A stretch of 64,000 bases of DNA from Flagellimonas sp. S3867. GTDB taxonomy: Bacteria > Bacteroidota > Bacteroidia > Flavobacteriales > Flavobacteriaceae. A program made the translations under genes and the position numbers. The notes below the pieces were generated by a model. That model saw only the letters and a program-made list of their open reading frames with translations. It did no database searches and had not been told where the DNA came from. The stretch lies in contig NZ_JACVMN010000001.1 in NCBI RefSeq assembly GCF_014698935.1, positions 558,001 through 622,000 on the forward strand. Reading direction: 5' to 3'. This document shows, in pieces, positions 18,586-26,582 of this stretch. Each line of letters opens with the position of its first letter. The first letter of the stretch is position 1.

Positions 18586-19959
18586 TTAGTGCAAGGCAGG
18601 TAAAACTTCTTTTTGTAATTCCAACATTTCATTGCACATGTCCACTGCATTTCGATACGAATCGACAGTGGGTTCGATTAGGATGGCCTGTAACAGCTTG
18701 TCTTTGGATTTTTCGGAATAGGCTTCAACCAATAACTGATGAATGCTTGCATGCAGGCGTATGGTGGCTGCTATCCCTTCTGGTATGGGTTCAAGTTGGA
18801 TTCCCTGAATTCCTGCTGCATCACAATAGGCTGGTACTTCCACAACAAGATCATCCGGTAAATTGGGGATGGCCCCTTTGTTTGGAATATTGACAGCTTC
18901 GAGCCATTGTTTATGCCCTGTGACCATGGATTCCATAATCAGTGTGGCAATTTCTCCAGAACTTTTAAAGCTTCCATCCTCGTTCTCCAGAACAATTTCT
19001 TCTGTGCTGCCCACCGGCAATAGTTTTTTGCTCCAATCTTTATTCCATGGTCGGTCATAATCTACACGATCAACGGTATAAACCCCTTCTGGAATTTGAT
19101 TGTTTTCCCACGGATGTCCATCATAAGGGTCATAAAAAAACTGTAATTGCGGAATTACAAACTCTTCGGCCCAACGAATATATTCGCCATAATGGTTGGA
19201 TGCCGGGGATGGCCATAGGCCGAACCTGCGGAAAAGTATTCTGCCCAGCGCCAATTCGTGCCATTTGGCCAGCCAATCTCCTTTTTGTTCGATTTCACGT
19301 AATCTGGGATAAAGGTTCTCCCCGGTGGATTTGTTTTTTATCTCTTGAAACCACGTAAAATGATTTATCCCACATGCTTTGGTCTGCAACTCATGCAACG
19401 GAATGTTGAGCAATTCCGATAGCTGCTCACGTCCCATAAAAACTCCATGACAGAGCCCGACGGCTTTAATGTTGGTCAATCGGGTTACGGCTTCACATAT
19501 TTTGTGCTCAGGATTGGAAAAATTCAGTAATAATGCATTTGGGCATAGGTCTTCCATGGCTTTCGCCAATTCCATTATAACCTTGATATTTCGCAACGCA
19601 TGAAACAAGGAGCCTACTCCCCCATTTTCACCATAAACTTGTTTAAATCCATACTTTCTGGGAATATGAAAATCTTGGGACCAATACACATTGCGGTCTT
19701 TTTCAAGTGCGCAAATCACAAAGTCCGCATTTCTGATAGCATCATCCCTATTGGTTCCAGAAACAATTTTTGCGTTCCGTTTCAATTTTTCATTGACGTA
19801 GGTTGCATGCGAATGCACATGATCTAAATGGGATTTTTCAATATCCATTAGGTATATTTCCAAACCTCTGGAGCACAATTGTTCGTTCAGCAAAATATCT
19901 TGAACTATAATGGGGCCAAATTGAAGACTTCCGGCACCGATGTAGGCAACTTTTATCAT
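18586..19959 (-). CDS. Family 4 glycosyl hydrolase (NAD-dependent)
   Basis: 457 residues. Starts with a Rossmann NAD motif (YIGAGSLQFGP, 6-16). GH4 marks follow: Asn149-Pro150 in NFSNPEH, the metal-ligand Cys170 in LCHG, and His200 in GINHFTW. GH4 enzymes cleave glycosides by an NAD+/Mn2+ redox-elimination route and include alpha-glucosidases, alpha-galacturonidases and 6-phospho-glycosidases; sequence alone does not settle which. No signal peptide, so it acts on sugars already imported, presumably by the symporter encoded 36 bases downstream. First gene of that unit. Confidence 0.88.
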   Translation of the reverse strand: MIKVAYIGAGSLQFGPIIVQDILLNEQLCSRGLEIYLMDIEKSHLDHVHSHATYVNEKLKRNAKIVSGTNRDDAIRNADFVICALEKDRNVYWSQDFHIPRKYGFKQVYGENGGVGSLFHALRNIKVIMELAKAMEDLCPNALLLNFSNPEHKICEAVTRLTNIKAVGLCHGVFMGREQLSELLNIPLHELQTKACGINHFTWFQEIKNKSTGENLYPRLREIEQKGDWLAKWHELALGRILFRRFGLWPSPASNHYGEYIRWAEEFVIPQLQFFYDPYDGHPWENNQIPEGVYTVDRVDYDRPWNKDWSKKLLPVGSTEEIVLENEDGSFKSSGEIATLIMESMVTGHKQWLEAVNIPNKGAIPNLPDDLVVEVPAYCDAAGIQGIQLEPIPEGIAATIRLHASIHQLLVEAYSEKSKDKLLQAILIEPTVDSYRNAVDMCNEMLELQKEVLPALH

Positions 19960-20082
19960 AGTATTGGTTGGTTGTTGGTCATAAACAATCCCGTAAAATA
20001 CGATTTGATTTAAAGTTAGGACAGTTCAATGGAAAAAATCAACAATAACCTGTAAAAGACGCTATCTCATAAAAATAAAAGT

Positions 20083-21216
20083 CTATAGGTTTTGAAATAC
20101 CTTTTGCAGCAGTTCGTTAACCAGCTCATATCTTAAAAGGGGGCCATTTTCGGACCTACTTTGATTATTGAGCATGGCAATGCTTACCTTGGTCGTGGAG
20201 TCATAGAACATATAAGAACCATACCCACGCATACCTCCGGTATGACCCCACATAGATCTACCCGCAAAGGTTACCTCTCGTACACCCAAACCGTATCCCG
20301 TAAAAATTGTATCGTCAATCGGGGTAAAACTTAACATCATGTTCTTTGTTTCTTGGGATAAAAGAGCACCATTGAATAGGTGTTGTGGCCACATGGATAG
20401 GTCAGAAGCTGTAGAAAACACATCCGCTGCGGTATAGAAGACACTATGGTAGGCTGCACCGAACTCGCTGGATATATCTTGTAAAGTGCCGTCGCCGTTG
20501 CTGTCTCTCCAAGGAGTGGCAATAGGCCCGACCAAACTTTCATTGGCTGGGAAATAAGTGTTTCCCAATTGTAGAGGGTTGAACAATTTTTCACGAAAAA
20601 CTTCTCCAACTGTTTTCTGGGTCACTGCCTCAATAATCAGCCCTAATATCAAATAGTTGGAATTTGAGTATTCATACCTGTCTCCTGGCGCAAATTTGGG
20701 CTCACCGACATAATCAGCCAGTTCAACAGGCGGAATGGCCATTTCAAGGTTTCCCTCAACCCTGGGCCAGATATCTGGATGTCTGAAATAACCCAATAGA
20801 CCCGTAAAATGCCCTAGTAATTGTTGCACGGTTATGGACTCATCGATGTTTACCGAGTTAAGGGGCAGCCACTTACTTATTGGGTCGTCTAAATTCAATT
20901 GCCCTTCTTCCATCAATTTAAGGACTGTGGCGGCAACAAAAGTTTTGGTAATACTGGCAATTCCAAAACGCATGTCGCCAGTTACTGGGGTATCAACTTC
21001 TGAAGTACCTCCCTGTAATTTCCATCTTTCTTCCCCATCGACCCTTATGGAAACTGAAACTCCAAGTAATTTGTCCGAGCCAAGCTTTGAATCGATGACA
21101 TTTTGAAGTTCAGTTACAAACAGTGCTTCTTCATCAATCGGATTTTCATCTTTTGATTCATCATTGGAACAGGCAACAATTAGTAAAATCCAAACAAAAA
21201 CTTTTAAAAATTTCAT
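20083..21216 (-). CDS. Serine hydrolase, class C beta-lactamase/PBP4* fold, lipoprotein
   Basis: 377 residues with a lipobox (ILLIVAC, Cys16). The beta-lactamase-related motifs are complete: Ser88-Ile-Thr-Lys91, Tyr183-Ser-Asn185 and a GHTGG element near residue 329 in place of KTG. Such enzymes are peptidases, esterases or low-activity beta-lactamases of the cell envelope. The start ATG overlaps by 4 bases (ATGA) the stop of a truncated TetR reading frame, so it is probably translated from the old tetR promoter. That arrangement is unusual. Substrate unknown. Confidence 0.88.
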   Translation of the reverse strand: MKFLKVFVWILLIVACSNDESKDENPIDEEALFVTELQNVIDSKLGSDKLLGVSVSIRVDGEERWKLQGGTSEVDTPVTGDMRFGIASITKTFVAATVLKLMEEGQLNLDDPISKWLPLNSVNIDESITVQQLLGHFTGLLGYFRHPDIWPRVEGNLEMAIPPVELADYVGEPKFAPGDRYEYSNSNYLILGLIIEAVTQKTVGEVFREKLFNPLQLGNTYFPANESLVGPIATPWRDSNGDGTLQDISSEFGAAYHSVFYTAADVFSTASDLSMWPQHLFNGALLSQETKNMMLSFTPIDDTIFTGYGLGVREVTFAGRSMWGHTGGMRGYGSYMFYDSTTKVSIAMLNNQSRSENGPLLRYELVNELLQKVFQNL

Positions 21217-21359
21217 ATAAAATGATGATAAATGTTTCCTACAGCCATGTTTGATTTTTCAGAGATTTGGGCCATGGAGGTCTTTTGAATACCTTGATTC
21301 ACAAAGAGTGTTAAGGAAGCTTCCAATAGATCCATTTTTTTATTCACGATTTTCATCAT
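21213..21359 (-). pseudogene. Truncated TetR-family regulator (HTH domain only)
   Basis: A 48-codon frame from the ATG at 21359 reads as a TetR N-terminus: DLLEASLTLFVNQGIQKTS, then MAQISEKSNMAVGNIYHHF, which contains the complete HTH. It stops one residue after YHHF, where full TetR proteins continue with about 140 residues of ligand-binding and dimer domain. The stop TGA overlaps the ATG of the serine hydrolase. I read it as a remnant left by recombination that placed the hydrolase behind the tetR start. A monomeric HTH peptide should bind DNA weakly at best. Confidence 0.75.
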
Positions 21360-21365
21360 ATTGAC

Positions 21366-21378
21366 TGAATGTTCATTC
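21366..21378. promoter_or_regulatory. TetR-type palindromic operator
   Basis: GAATG (21367-21371) and CATTC (21374-21378) form a perfect inverted repeat around TT, matching the GAATGAACATTC style of operators found before many Bacteroidota tetR genes. It lies 7 bases before the tetR-remnant ATG, overlapping the expected transcription start. It probably autoregulated the intact regulator. Confidence 0.55.
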
Positions 21379-21379
21379 G

Positions 21380-21408
21380 ATAAGATATAAAAACATAATT
21401 AAATACCA
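21380..21408 (-). promoter_or_regulatory. Probable promoter of tetR remnant and serine hydrolase
   Basis: On the minus strand TTG (21408-21406) is followed after 18 bases by TATCTTAT (21387-21380), six of eight positions counting the two free ones of the Bacteroidota -7 box TAnnTTTG. The palindromic operator follows at once, the usual layout for an autoregulated tetR. Confidence 0.4.
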
Positions 21409-21526
21409 AGTGAGCTCTTCTTCATAAATCACGACACGTGTTTCCTCAATTCAAAACGGGTATTCATCAATCGGACTTCTTCATGAATGCTGAATTACAA
21501 TAGCTTGTGTGAAAAATATTAGGAAA

Positions 21527-21646
21527 ATGACTACGCTAGAACTTATAAACGGATTACAAATCGCCTCTTTGGTAATCACTGCAATCATATTATATCTATT
21601 CGGTTTTCTCCATGGCATGCACTGGAAAAAAAGGAATGGGATATGA
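21527..21646 (+). CDS. 39-residue single-helix membrane protein, hypothetical
   Basis: A short frame beginning MTTLELINGLQIASLVITAI, with one transmembrane helix (about residues 10-29) and a basic tail (HWKKRNGI). AGGA lies 3 bases before the ATG at 21527. Its TGA overlaps the ATG of the lipoprotein at 21643 (ATGA), a coupling arrangement that supports a real gene. Function unknown; it could be a leader or a small partner of the lipoprotein. Confidence 0.5.
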   Translation: MTTLELINGLQIASLVITAIILYLFGFLHGMHWKKRNGI

Positions 21647-22164
21647 GGGTATATTACATAGTGCCATTAATTGTATTTCTGTTGCTTGCTTGCTGTGATA
21701 ATTCCAATACAAAAGACAAGTTGAGCCAAACGGAAGAAATTCATGTTGGTTATCAGAAAGAGATTCTAAATGAGAACGATGGAGATATGAAAAAGGCACT
21801 TTTGGAGTATGACAAGAATGTTAAAACCAATCTCGTTCTTTGCGATAATTTCGAGTTCACGATTCGGGTAGATCGGCTTATGGACCATTCTTTAAGGTAT
21901 GCCTGTTGGAAAAAACCCAAATCGGCATATGATGTTCCTGATTTTATAATTAATAATGGAGTAATATTTGAAAACACTTTGGACGATCGAAAAGAATATA
22001 CGTTTTCAAATACGGATTGGAACTACTCCATTGAAAGAATAATTTCCCTGGACGCTCCCGAGGTGGTTCATATATTTCTTGAAATACACAATAAAAATGG
22101 AAAGGAAAACTATGCTTGGAAAATGCGTGATTTATCGCACTCTAGATATGCAGAAAGCAAATAA
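21643..22164 (+). CDS. Lipoprotein, hypothetical
   Basis: 173 residues with a lipoprotein signal (YIVPLIVFLLLACC, Cys at 17 or 18). The mature part is polar, with about five predicted strands and no motif I recognise (FEFTIRVDRLMDH; VVHIFLEIHNKNGKENYAW). The ATG overlaps the stop of the 39-residue membrane protein, so the two are probably made together. It is convergent with the TIM-barrel gene at 22182. Function not assigned. Confidence 0.65.
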   Translation: MRVYYIVPLIVFLLLACCDNSNTKDKLSQTEEIHVGYQKEILNENDGDMKKALLEYDKNVKTNLVLCDNFEFTIRVDRLMDHSLRYACWKKPKSAYDVPDFIINNGVIFENTLDDRKEYTFSNTDWNYSIERIISLDAPEVVHIFLEIHNKNGKENYAWKMRDLSHSRYAESK

Positions 22165-22181
22165 CCTTCCAATGACATTAT

Positions 22182-23081
22182 TTATAGAAACCGCTGAAGG
22201 TTATCTTTAAAATAGGTCGCACTATCCGTTATACTTTGGATTGAATTTTTTGCAAAGTTGCCGCCTTGTTCCAAGTAATAAAATTGCAAGCCAGATTTGT
22301 CCAATTTCGGTAACATGTCGATATAATCAATGGATCCATTGCCCAATTCTGAGTAATCACGGGTTACTTTGTCCATATCTTTTATATGCCACATCACATA
22401 GCGTTCCGGTTGCTTTGCAATGATTTCCATTGGTGTTCTTTTTGCGGAATGCTTTACCCAATATAGATCTATTTGAAGTTTAACCAATGAAGGGTCGGTA
22501 CCTTGAAGAACAATCTCATACCCATTTGTGCCTCCAAGATCATCAAATTCAAAGCCATGGTTGTGATAGGCGAACCTCAAACCTACTTTGTTTATCCGCT
22601 CCCCTATTTTGTTCAATAAACCGGTTAGTTTTTTATAGCCCTCTGCATTCCTGAATTTTGGGTCGAGCCATGGCCAGGTAATAAAATCTTGCTTTAATGT
22701 TGTCGCTCCTTCAATGCATTGATCTACATAGCGCATCAAATCGGATTCAGATTTGTCAAAGAAGTTCATTAATCCATAATGCCCGCTTGATGTGGTCAAA
22801 TTATGATCTTCCAATATCTTCTTGAAATCAGCGGTTTTGTATCCGTAATAGGTATCCTCTTCCCCATTGTAACCATAGATCTCAAGATCTTGGTATCCCA
22901 AATCCTGTACTTTTTTTAAACTTCCAATAGGGTCCTTTTCCATCACATCACGAATCGTGAAGAGCTGAAGACCCATTTTGTATTGTGGTTTTGTTCCTAA
23001 TGAAAATCCCGACACGGAAAGTGGAATGGTTGAACCGGCCATTGCTAAAGTGGATTGTTTTATGAAGTTTCTACGCTGCAT
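22182..23081 (-). CDS. Exported sugar phosphate isomerase/epimerase-like TIM-barrel protein
   Basis: 299 residues. The N-terminus (QRRNFIKQSTLAMAG) is a Tat-type signal with twin Arg, so the protein is folded before export to the periplasm. The body is an AP-endonuclease-2/xylose-isomerase-like TIM barrel: GLQLFTIRDVM, DLEIYGYNG, FAYHNHGFEF (metal-ligand His/Glu), LQIDLYWVKH and MWHIKDMD. Such proteins isomerise or epimerise sugars, often 3-keto sugars. It is preceded on the same strand by the sorbosone-dehydrogenase-like gene with a 27-base gap, suggesting a shared sugar-oxidation role. Confidence 0.83.
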   Translation of the reverse strand: MQRRNFIKQSTLAMAGSTIPLSVSGFSLGTKPQYKMGLQLFTIRDVMEKDPIGSLKKVQDLGYQDLEIYGYNGEEDTYYGYKTADFKKILEDHNLTTSSGHYGLMNFFDKSESDLMRYVDQCIEGATTLKQDFITWPWLDPKFRNAEGYKKLTGLLNKIGERINKVGLRFAYHNHGFEFDDLGGTNGYEIVLQGTDPSLVKLQIDLYWVKHSAKRTPMEIIAKQPERYVMWHIKDMDKVTRDYSELGNGSIDYIDMLPKLDKSGLQFYYLEQGGNFAKNSIQSITDSATYFKDNLQRFL

Positions 23082-23108
23082 CGCTCTTATCTCTTAATTA
23101 AAAGGAAT

Positions 23109-24290
23109 TTAGTTATAGGTTACCCGGTAAATAGCATCCCCGAAATCATCAGATATCAACATGGAACCATCTTTTAGAAACAGCATATCCACTGGTCTAC
23201 CAAAAGCTTCTTGTTTTTCGTCATCAAGCCAACCATCTATGAATGTTTCATAACTAACAGCTTTATCCTCCTTTAGTTTGACCAGGGAAATACGATATCC
23301 CACTTTCGATGAACGATTCCACGAACCATGCTCTGCTACGAATGCATAGTCTTTATACTTTTCTGGAAACATGCTTCCTCTGTAGAACTTCACTGCCAAT
23401 GGGGCCACATGTGCACCCATGGCTTGTACTGGAGGTTCAAAGTCGGAACAGGGGAATTTATCACCGAATTCTGGGTCTTTTACCGTTCCACCATGACAAT
23501 AAGGGTATCCAAAATGTTGACCGATTTCGGTCACCCTGTTCAACTCGCAAGGCGGAATGTCATCCCCTAACATATCCCGGCCGTTATCAGTGAACCAAAG
23601 ATTGCCCGTTTCTGGATGCCATGTAAATCCGACAGTGTTTCTGACCCCTTTTGCATAAATCTCCCGATTGCTACCATCAGGATCCATTCGGGTTATGGTA
23701 GCAAAACGCTCATCTTCTCCCGAACGCTCACAAATATTGCATGGCGCACCAACAGGCACATATAACTTATCATCAGGTCCGAAGGCAATGTATTTCCATC
23801 CGTGGTGAAACTCCGTGGGATAATCATCATATATAACCTCGGGTTCCTGTAAATCAGATAATTGTTGTTCAATATTGGGATAACGTAGCAATCTGCTTAC
23901 CTCGGCCACATAGAGTGCCCCATCTTTAAAAGCGACACCGTTGGGAGCTTCTAACGTGGTGTCCAAAACCATTACTTTTTCAGCATAAAAATCATTGTCC
24001 AAGTCTTGAAGTGCATAGATAGTGTTCTCATTACGGGTTCCCACAAACAAAGTGCCATTGTCTCCCATCGCCATGGACCTTGCGCCATCCAATCCTTCAG
24101 CAAAAACCTGAATTTTAAATCCGTGTGGTAAATTTAAATTGGCAAGTGGTAGGCTTGTTTCATGTTCAATGGGTTCTTGAGTCTCTGTTCTTTGACCTTC
24201 TATCTCCTCTTTTTTTGATTGCTCTTTTTTAGTATTGCAGGAATAAACAAAAAGGGATATAGCGATTAAAAAAGTTATTCTCTTTAGCAT
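23109..24290 (-). CDS. PQQ-type sugar/L-sorbosone dehydrogenase-like beta-propeller lipoprotein
   Basis: 393 residues with a lipobox (ISLFVYSC, Cys18) and a Lys/Glu-rich linker. The rest is a six-bladed propeller of the soluble glucose/sorbosone dehydrogenase type: LNLPHGFKIQVFAEGL, GDNGTLFVGTRNENTIYAL, DDKLYVPVGAPCNICE, TVGFTWHPETGNLWFTDNGRDMLGDDIPP and FVAEHGSWNRS. The DNGRDxxGDDxPP stretch and the CxxC pair are typical of this subgroup. It probably oxidises a sugar at the cell envelope; PQQ use is inferred from the family. Followed by the exported TIM-barrel gene. Confidence 0.83.
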   Translation of the reverse strand: MLKRITFLIAISLFVYSCNTKKEQSKKEEIEGQRTETQEPIEHETSLPLANLNLPHGFKIQVFAEGLDGARSMAMGDNGTLFVGTRNENTIYALQDLDNDFYAEKVMVLDTTLEAPNGVAFKDGALYVAEVSRLLRYPNIEQQLSDLQEPEVIYDDYPTEFHHGWKYIAFGPDDKLYVPVGAPCNICERSGEDERFATITRMDPDGSNREIYAKGVRNTVGFTWHPETGNLWFTDNGRDMLGDDIPPCELNRVTEIGQHFGYPYCHGGTVKDPEFGDKFPCSDFEPPVQAMGAHVAPLAVKFYRGSMFPEKYKDYAFVAEHGSWNRSSKVGYRISLVKLKEDKAVSYETFIDGWLDDEKQEAFGRPVDMLFLKDGSMLISDDFGDAIYRVTYN

Positions 24291-24613
24291 ATTTAGTTTG
24301 ATTGTTGTGACTTTTTATGAAATCATTGATAAAACGACCATAGCTTGGTCGCGAGATTTTCTGTTCTTTACAAGAACCATTTTTACTGCATACGAAACTT
24401 CTAAAATACATAAAACTTGCTCTTATTTGATTTCATAAATGGAAATACACTATCGATCTGATGACATTTCACAAAGAGTCGGCACCGTGTTAGTTTTGAT
24501 TCAACGGTTATTTCACGACACCATCATACAGTTTCAAGACAAACCGCCCAAACGACACTGATAAAATCTGTCAATTATTACTTTTTTGTAATATCATATT
24601 AAATCGAACGGTA
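24291..24613. other. Divergent intergenic region
   Basis: About 320 bases between the sorbosone-dehydrogenase-like gene (minus) and the ankyrin-like gene (plus), so it must hold both promoters, but I find no convincing TAnnTTTG box. A 40-codon frame at 24439-24561 is present but looks accidental. No repeat or RNA seen. Confidence 0.4.
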
Positions 24614-25123
24614 ATGGACAGAAAAACATTTCTTAAACAGAATCTGCTCTTAGGAGGAGCAATAACTATGGGAGCTGGTACACTAATGGCTGGAACTGGA
24701 CAAGCTCAAAACGATATTTTTAATCACGAATTAATTTTGGAGTTTGTATTTGCAGCTCATAAAAGTTTGGACGAAACACAAAAGCTACTTGATAAATATC
24801 CGCTGTTGCTCAATAGCACAAGTCAGTTTAAAAAAGGGGATTTCGAAACAGCTGTTGGCGGTGCCTCGCACATGGGACGAAAAGATATTTCCGACTTTTT
24901 GGTCAGCAGAGGTGCCCGACTGGATATATTCAATTATGCTTTTTTAGGTTATGATGATTTCGTAAAAAAATGGATTACTGACTATCCCAATTTTTTAAAT
25001 GCTCCAGGACCACATGGTTTCACCTTGCTCCATCATGCTGAAGTAGGTGGACGCAAAGCTTTGGCTGAATGGTTACAAGACAAAGGTTTGCATGAAAAGA
25101 TGTTCAAAGGAGTTTTTGGGTAG
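24614..25123 (+). CDS. Exported ankyrin-repeat-like protein
   Basis: 169 residues. The N-terminus (DRKTFLKQNLLLGGAITMGAGTLMAG) resembles a Tat signal but with Arg-Lys instead of twin Arg. The mature part has ankyrin-type helices: LDETQKLLDKYPLLLNS, ETAVGGASHMGRKDISDFLVSRGARLD and HGFTLLHHAEVGGRKALAEWLQDKG. About three repeats fit, giving a small periplasmic protein-binding scaffold. The downstream LytTR gene begins 74 bases after its stop on the same strand. Partner unknown. Confidence 0.75.
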   Translation: MDRKTFLKQNLLLGGAITMGAGTLMAGTGQAQNDIFNHELILEFVFAAHKSLDETQKLLDKYPLLLNSTSQFKKGDFETAVGGASHMGRKDISDFLVSRGARLDIFNYAFLGYDDFVKKWITDYPNFLNAPGPHGFTLLHHAEVGGRKALAEWLQDKGLHEKMFKGVFG

Positions 25124-25197
25124 ACCCCTAATATTTAAACCACACTTTTTAGTATTATTTGGTAACTTACATGGACTCTTTTTAAATTATAATACAG

Positions 25198-25932
25198 GTG
25201 TTGATTGTTCGAAACGAAAAAAGGTTCTTGTACATATCTGCGATTGTACTGATTGCAATTTTTGCGATTACCTTGGTTCAAAATATCATTAGATATAGTA
25301 ACCATGCAAGCTACAGCATATGGATATCCATAGTTTATTTATGTGTTTCAGTGCTCTTATTTATTCCAGTAATTGCGGTTTCCTTAAAAATTCAGATTGC
25401 GATCCGCAAAAAATTTCCTGAAAAGTTTTGGGGACTTGTTTTATTCCTTATTCCTATTAGTCTTTTCCTTTTTTACCTGATTTCCAATGTGGTGCTTCAT
25501 GTGTTGGGCTATTTTGATCACTATGTCGATATGGAATATGCGCGCTATTATTTTGGACGTGAGGCCCTGTATCATTTGATCATGCTAATTGGGTCTGCAG
25601 TTTACGTTCATCTTAGTAAACAAAAATTCCCGACCATAGATGTCTTTAAAGGACGCAAATTGATGACCATTGACCTTAAAACCGTAGAATGGATTGAAGC
25701 CGATGGCCATTACGCCAATTTTTATGTGGAAAACGAAACATATATTAAAAGAGATAAACTTGGTTTACTGGCCAAAACTTTAGGTCCTGACTTCGTACGA
25801 ATCCACAGAAAGTACATCGTGAATAAAAGTCAAATCAAATCCAAAGAAAAACAGGGAAGGGATGAATATCTTATCCTTACTTCTGGAATTCGGTTAAAAA
25901 TTGGACAATCATTTAAACCTATAACTTGGTAG
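25198..25932 (+). CDS. Membrane-anchored LytTR-family transcriptional regulator
   Basis: 244 residues from a GTG at 25198; an in-frame TAA at 25183 limits upstream starts and no ATG lies nearby. The first 130 residues carry four hydrophobic helices (about 10-30, 40-62, 75-98, 120-140). The C-terminus (about 148-244) is a LytTR DNA-binding domain: MTIDLKTVEWIEADGHYANFYV, FVRIHRKYIVNKSQI. Membrane-anchored LytTR proteins respond directly to a membrane signal or partner. It overlaps no gene; its end is convergent with the DUF4251 gene at 25935. Confidence 0.82.
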   Translation: MLIVRNEKRFLYISAIVLIAIFAITLVQNIIRYSNHASYSIWISIVYLCVSVLLFIPVIAVSLKIQIAIRKKFPEKFWGLVLFLIPISLFLFYLISNVVLHVLGYFDHYVDMEYARYYFGREALYHLIMLIGSAVYVHLSKQKFPTIDVFKGRKLMTIDLKTVEWIEADGHYANFYVENETYIKRDKLGLLAKTLGPDFVRIHRKYIVNKSQIKSKEKQGRDEYLILTSGIRLKIGQSFKPITW

Positions 25933-25934
25933 CA

Positions 25935-26492
25935 CTACTCCGAACTATACTTTGCCACACTACCGTTATACCAAATTGCGGTTCTGTGCGTGCTATTGAT
26001 ATTAATGGTACTCGATAAATCAGGTAGTAACTCTGCCGAAACATCAAATGCCTCCGTTCCACTTCTAATTCTAAACTGGACTGTATAGCCAGAAGTCTTT
26101 TCATTGGGTGAAATCTCAAAATCCTGAGGAATACCGTCAAACCGAACGCCAGTGTTCTTGGAATTATAGGGTGCGGATATTTGCCGTTCCCCATAATACG
26201 GAAGGTTGGCAGTCACGCTATCTTTAACCACTCTCAAAAAACTCGACATGCCGGTCAAATCAATTCTGCCAACATTGCTGCCCGGGGGCAAGAGTCCAGC
26301 ATTGGCAACCCTGCTTACCGTTCCCGTGGCCAATGGTCTGGCCGTATTAACATTGATCACAAAGGATTTGTTGGAGACCAACGCATTTAAATCTTCAATT
26401 TGTGCCGTTGTTGAGGGCACTTGTTTGTTAGAACCACAACCAAAAGCTATCAAAAGAAACAATAGAAGTGAAAATTTGTTGAATACTGACAT
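25935..26492 (-). CDS. DUF4251 family lipoprotein
   Basis: 185 residues from the ATG at 26492, taken because the lipoprotein signal (SVFNKFSLLLFLLIAFGC) starts there; an extension to 26525 is possible but adds nothing. The mature part carries DUF4251 features: NALVSNKSFVINVNTARPLAT, LPYYGERQISAPYNSKNTGVRFDG and YTVQFRIRSGTEAFDVSAEL. The family is common in Bacteroidota envelopes and has no known function. It is convergent with the LytTR gene (2-base gap) and divergent from the DUF5916 gene. Confidence 0.82.
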   Translation of the reverse strand: MSVFNKFSLLLFLLIAFGCGSNKQVPSTTAQIEDLNALVSNKSFVINVNTARPLATGTVSRVANAGLLPPGSNVGRIDLTGMSSFLRVVKDSVTANLPYYGERQISAPYNSKNTGVRFDGIPQDFEISPNEKTSGYTVQFRIRSGTEAFDVSAELLPDLSSTININSTHRTAIWYNGSVAKYSSE

Positions 26493-26582
26493 AGCTTGTT
26501 TTTTCAGCTTATACAAGATACACAATCCGTAAATAATTTCCGATTTAAACAGTATCTTTAACTTTTAACCAGACCAACATTT

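Noticed and set aside
16759..19959. Whether the GH4 and symporter genes form a polysaccharide utilization locus
   Set aside because: No SusC/SusD pair is present in the window, so the term does not apply.
24439..24561. 40-codon plus-strand frame in the 24.3-24.6 kb gap
   Set aside because: No ribosome binding site, no hydrophobic or conserved pattern; likely chance.
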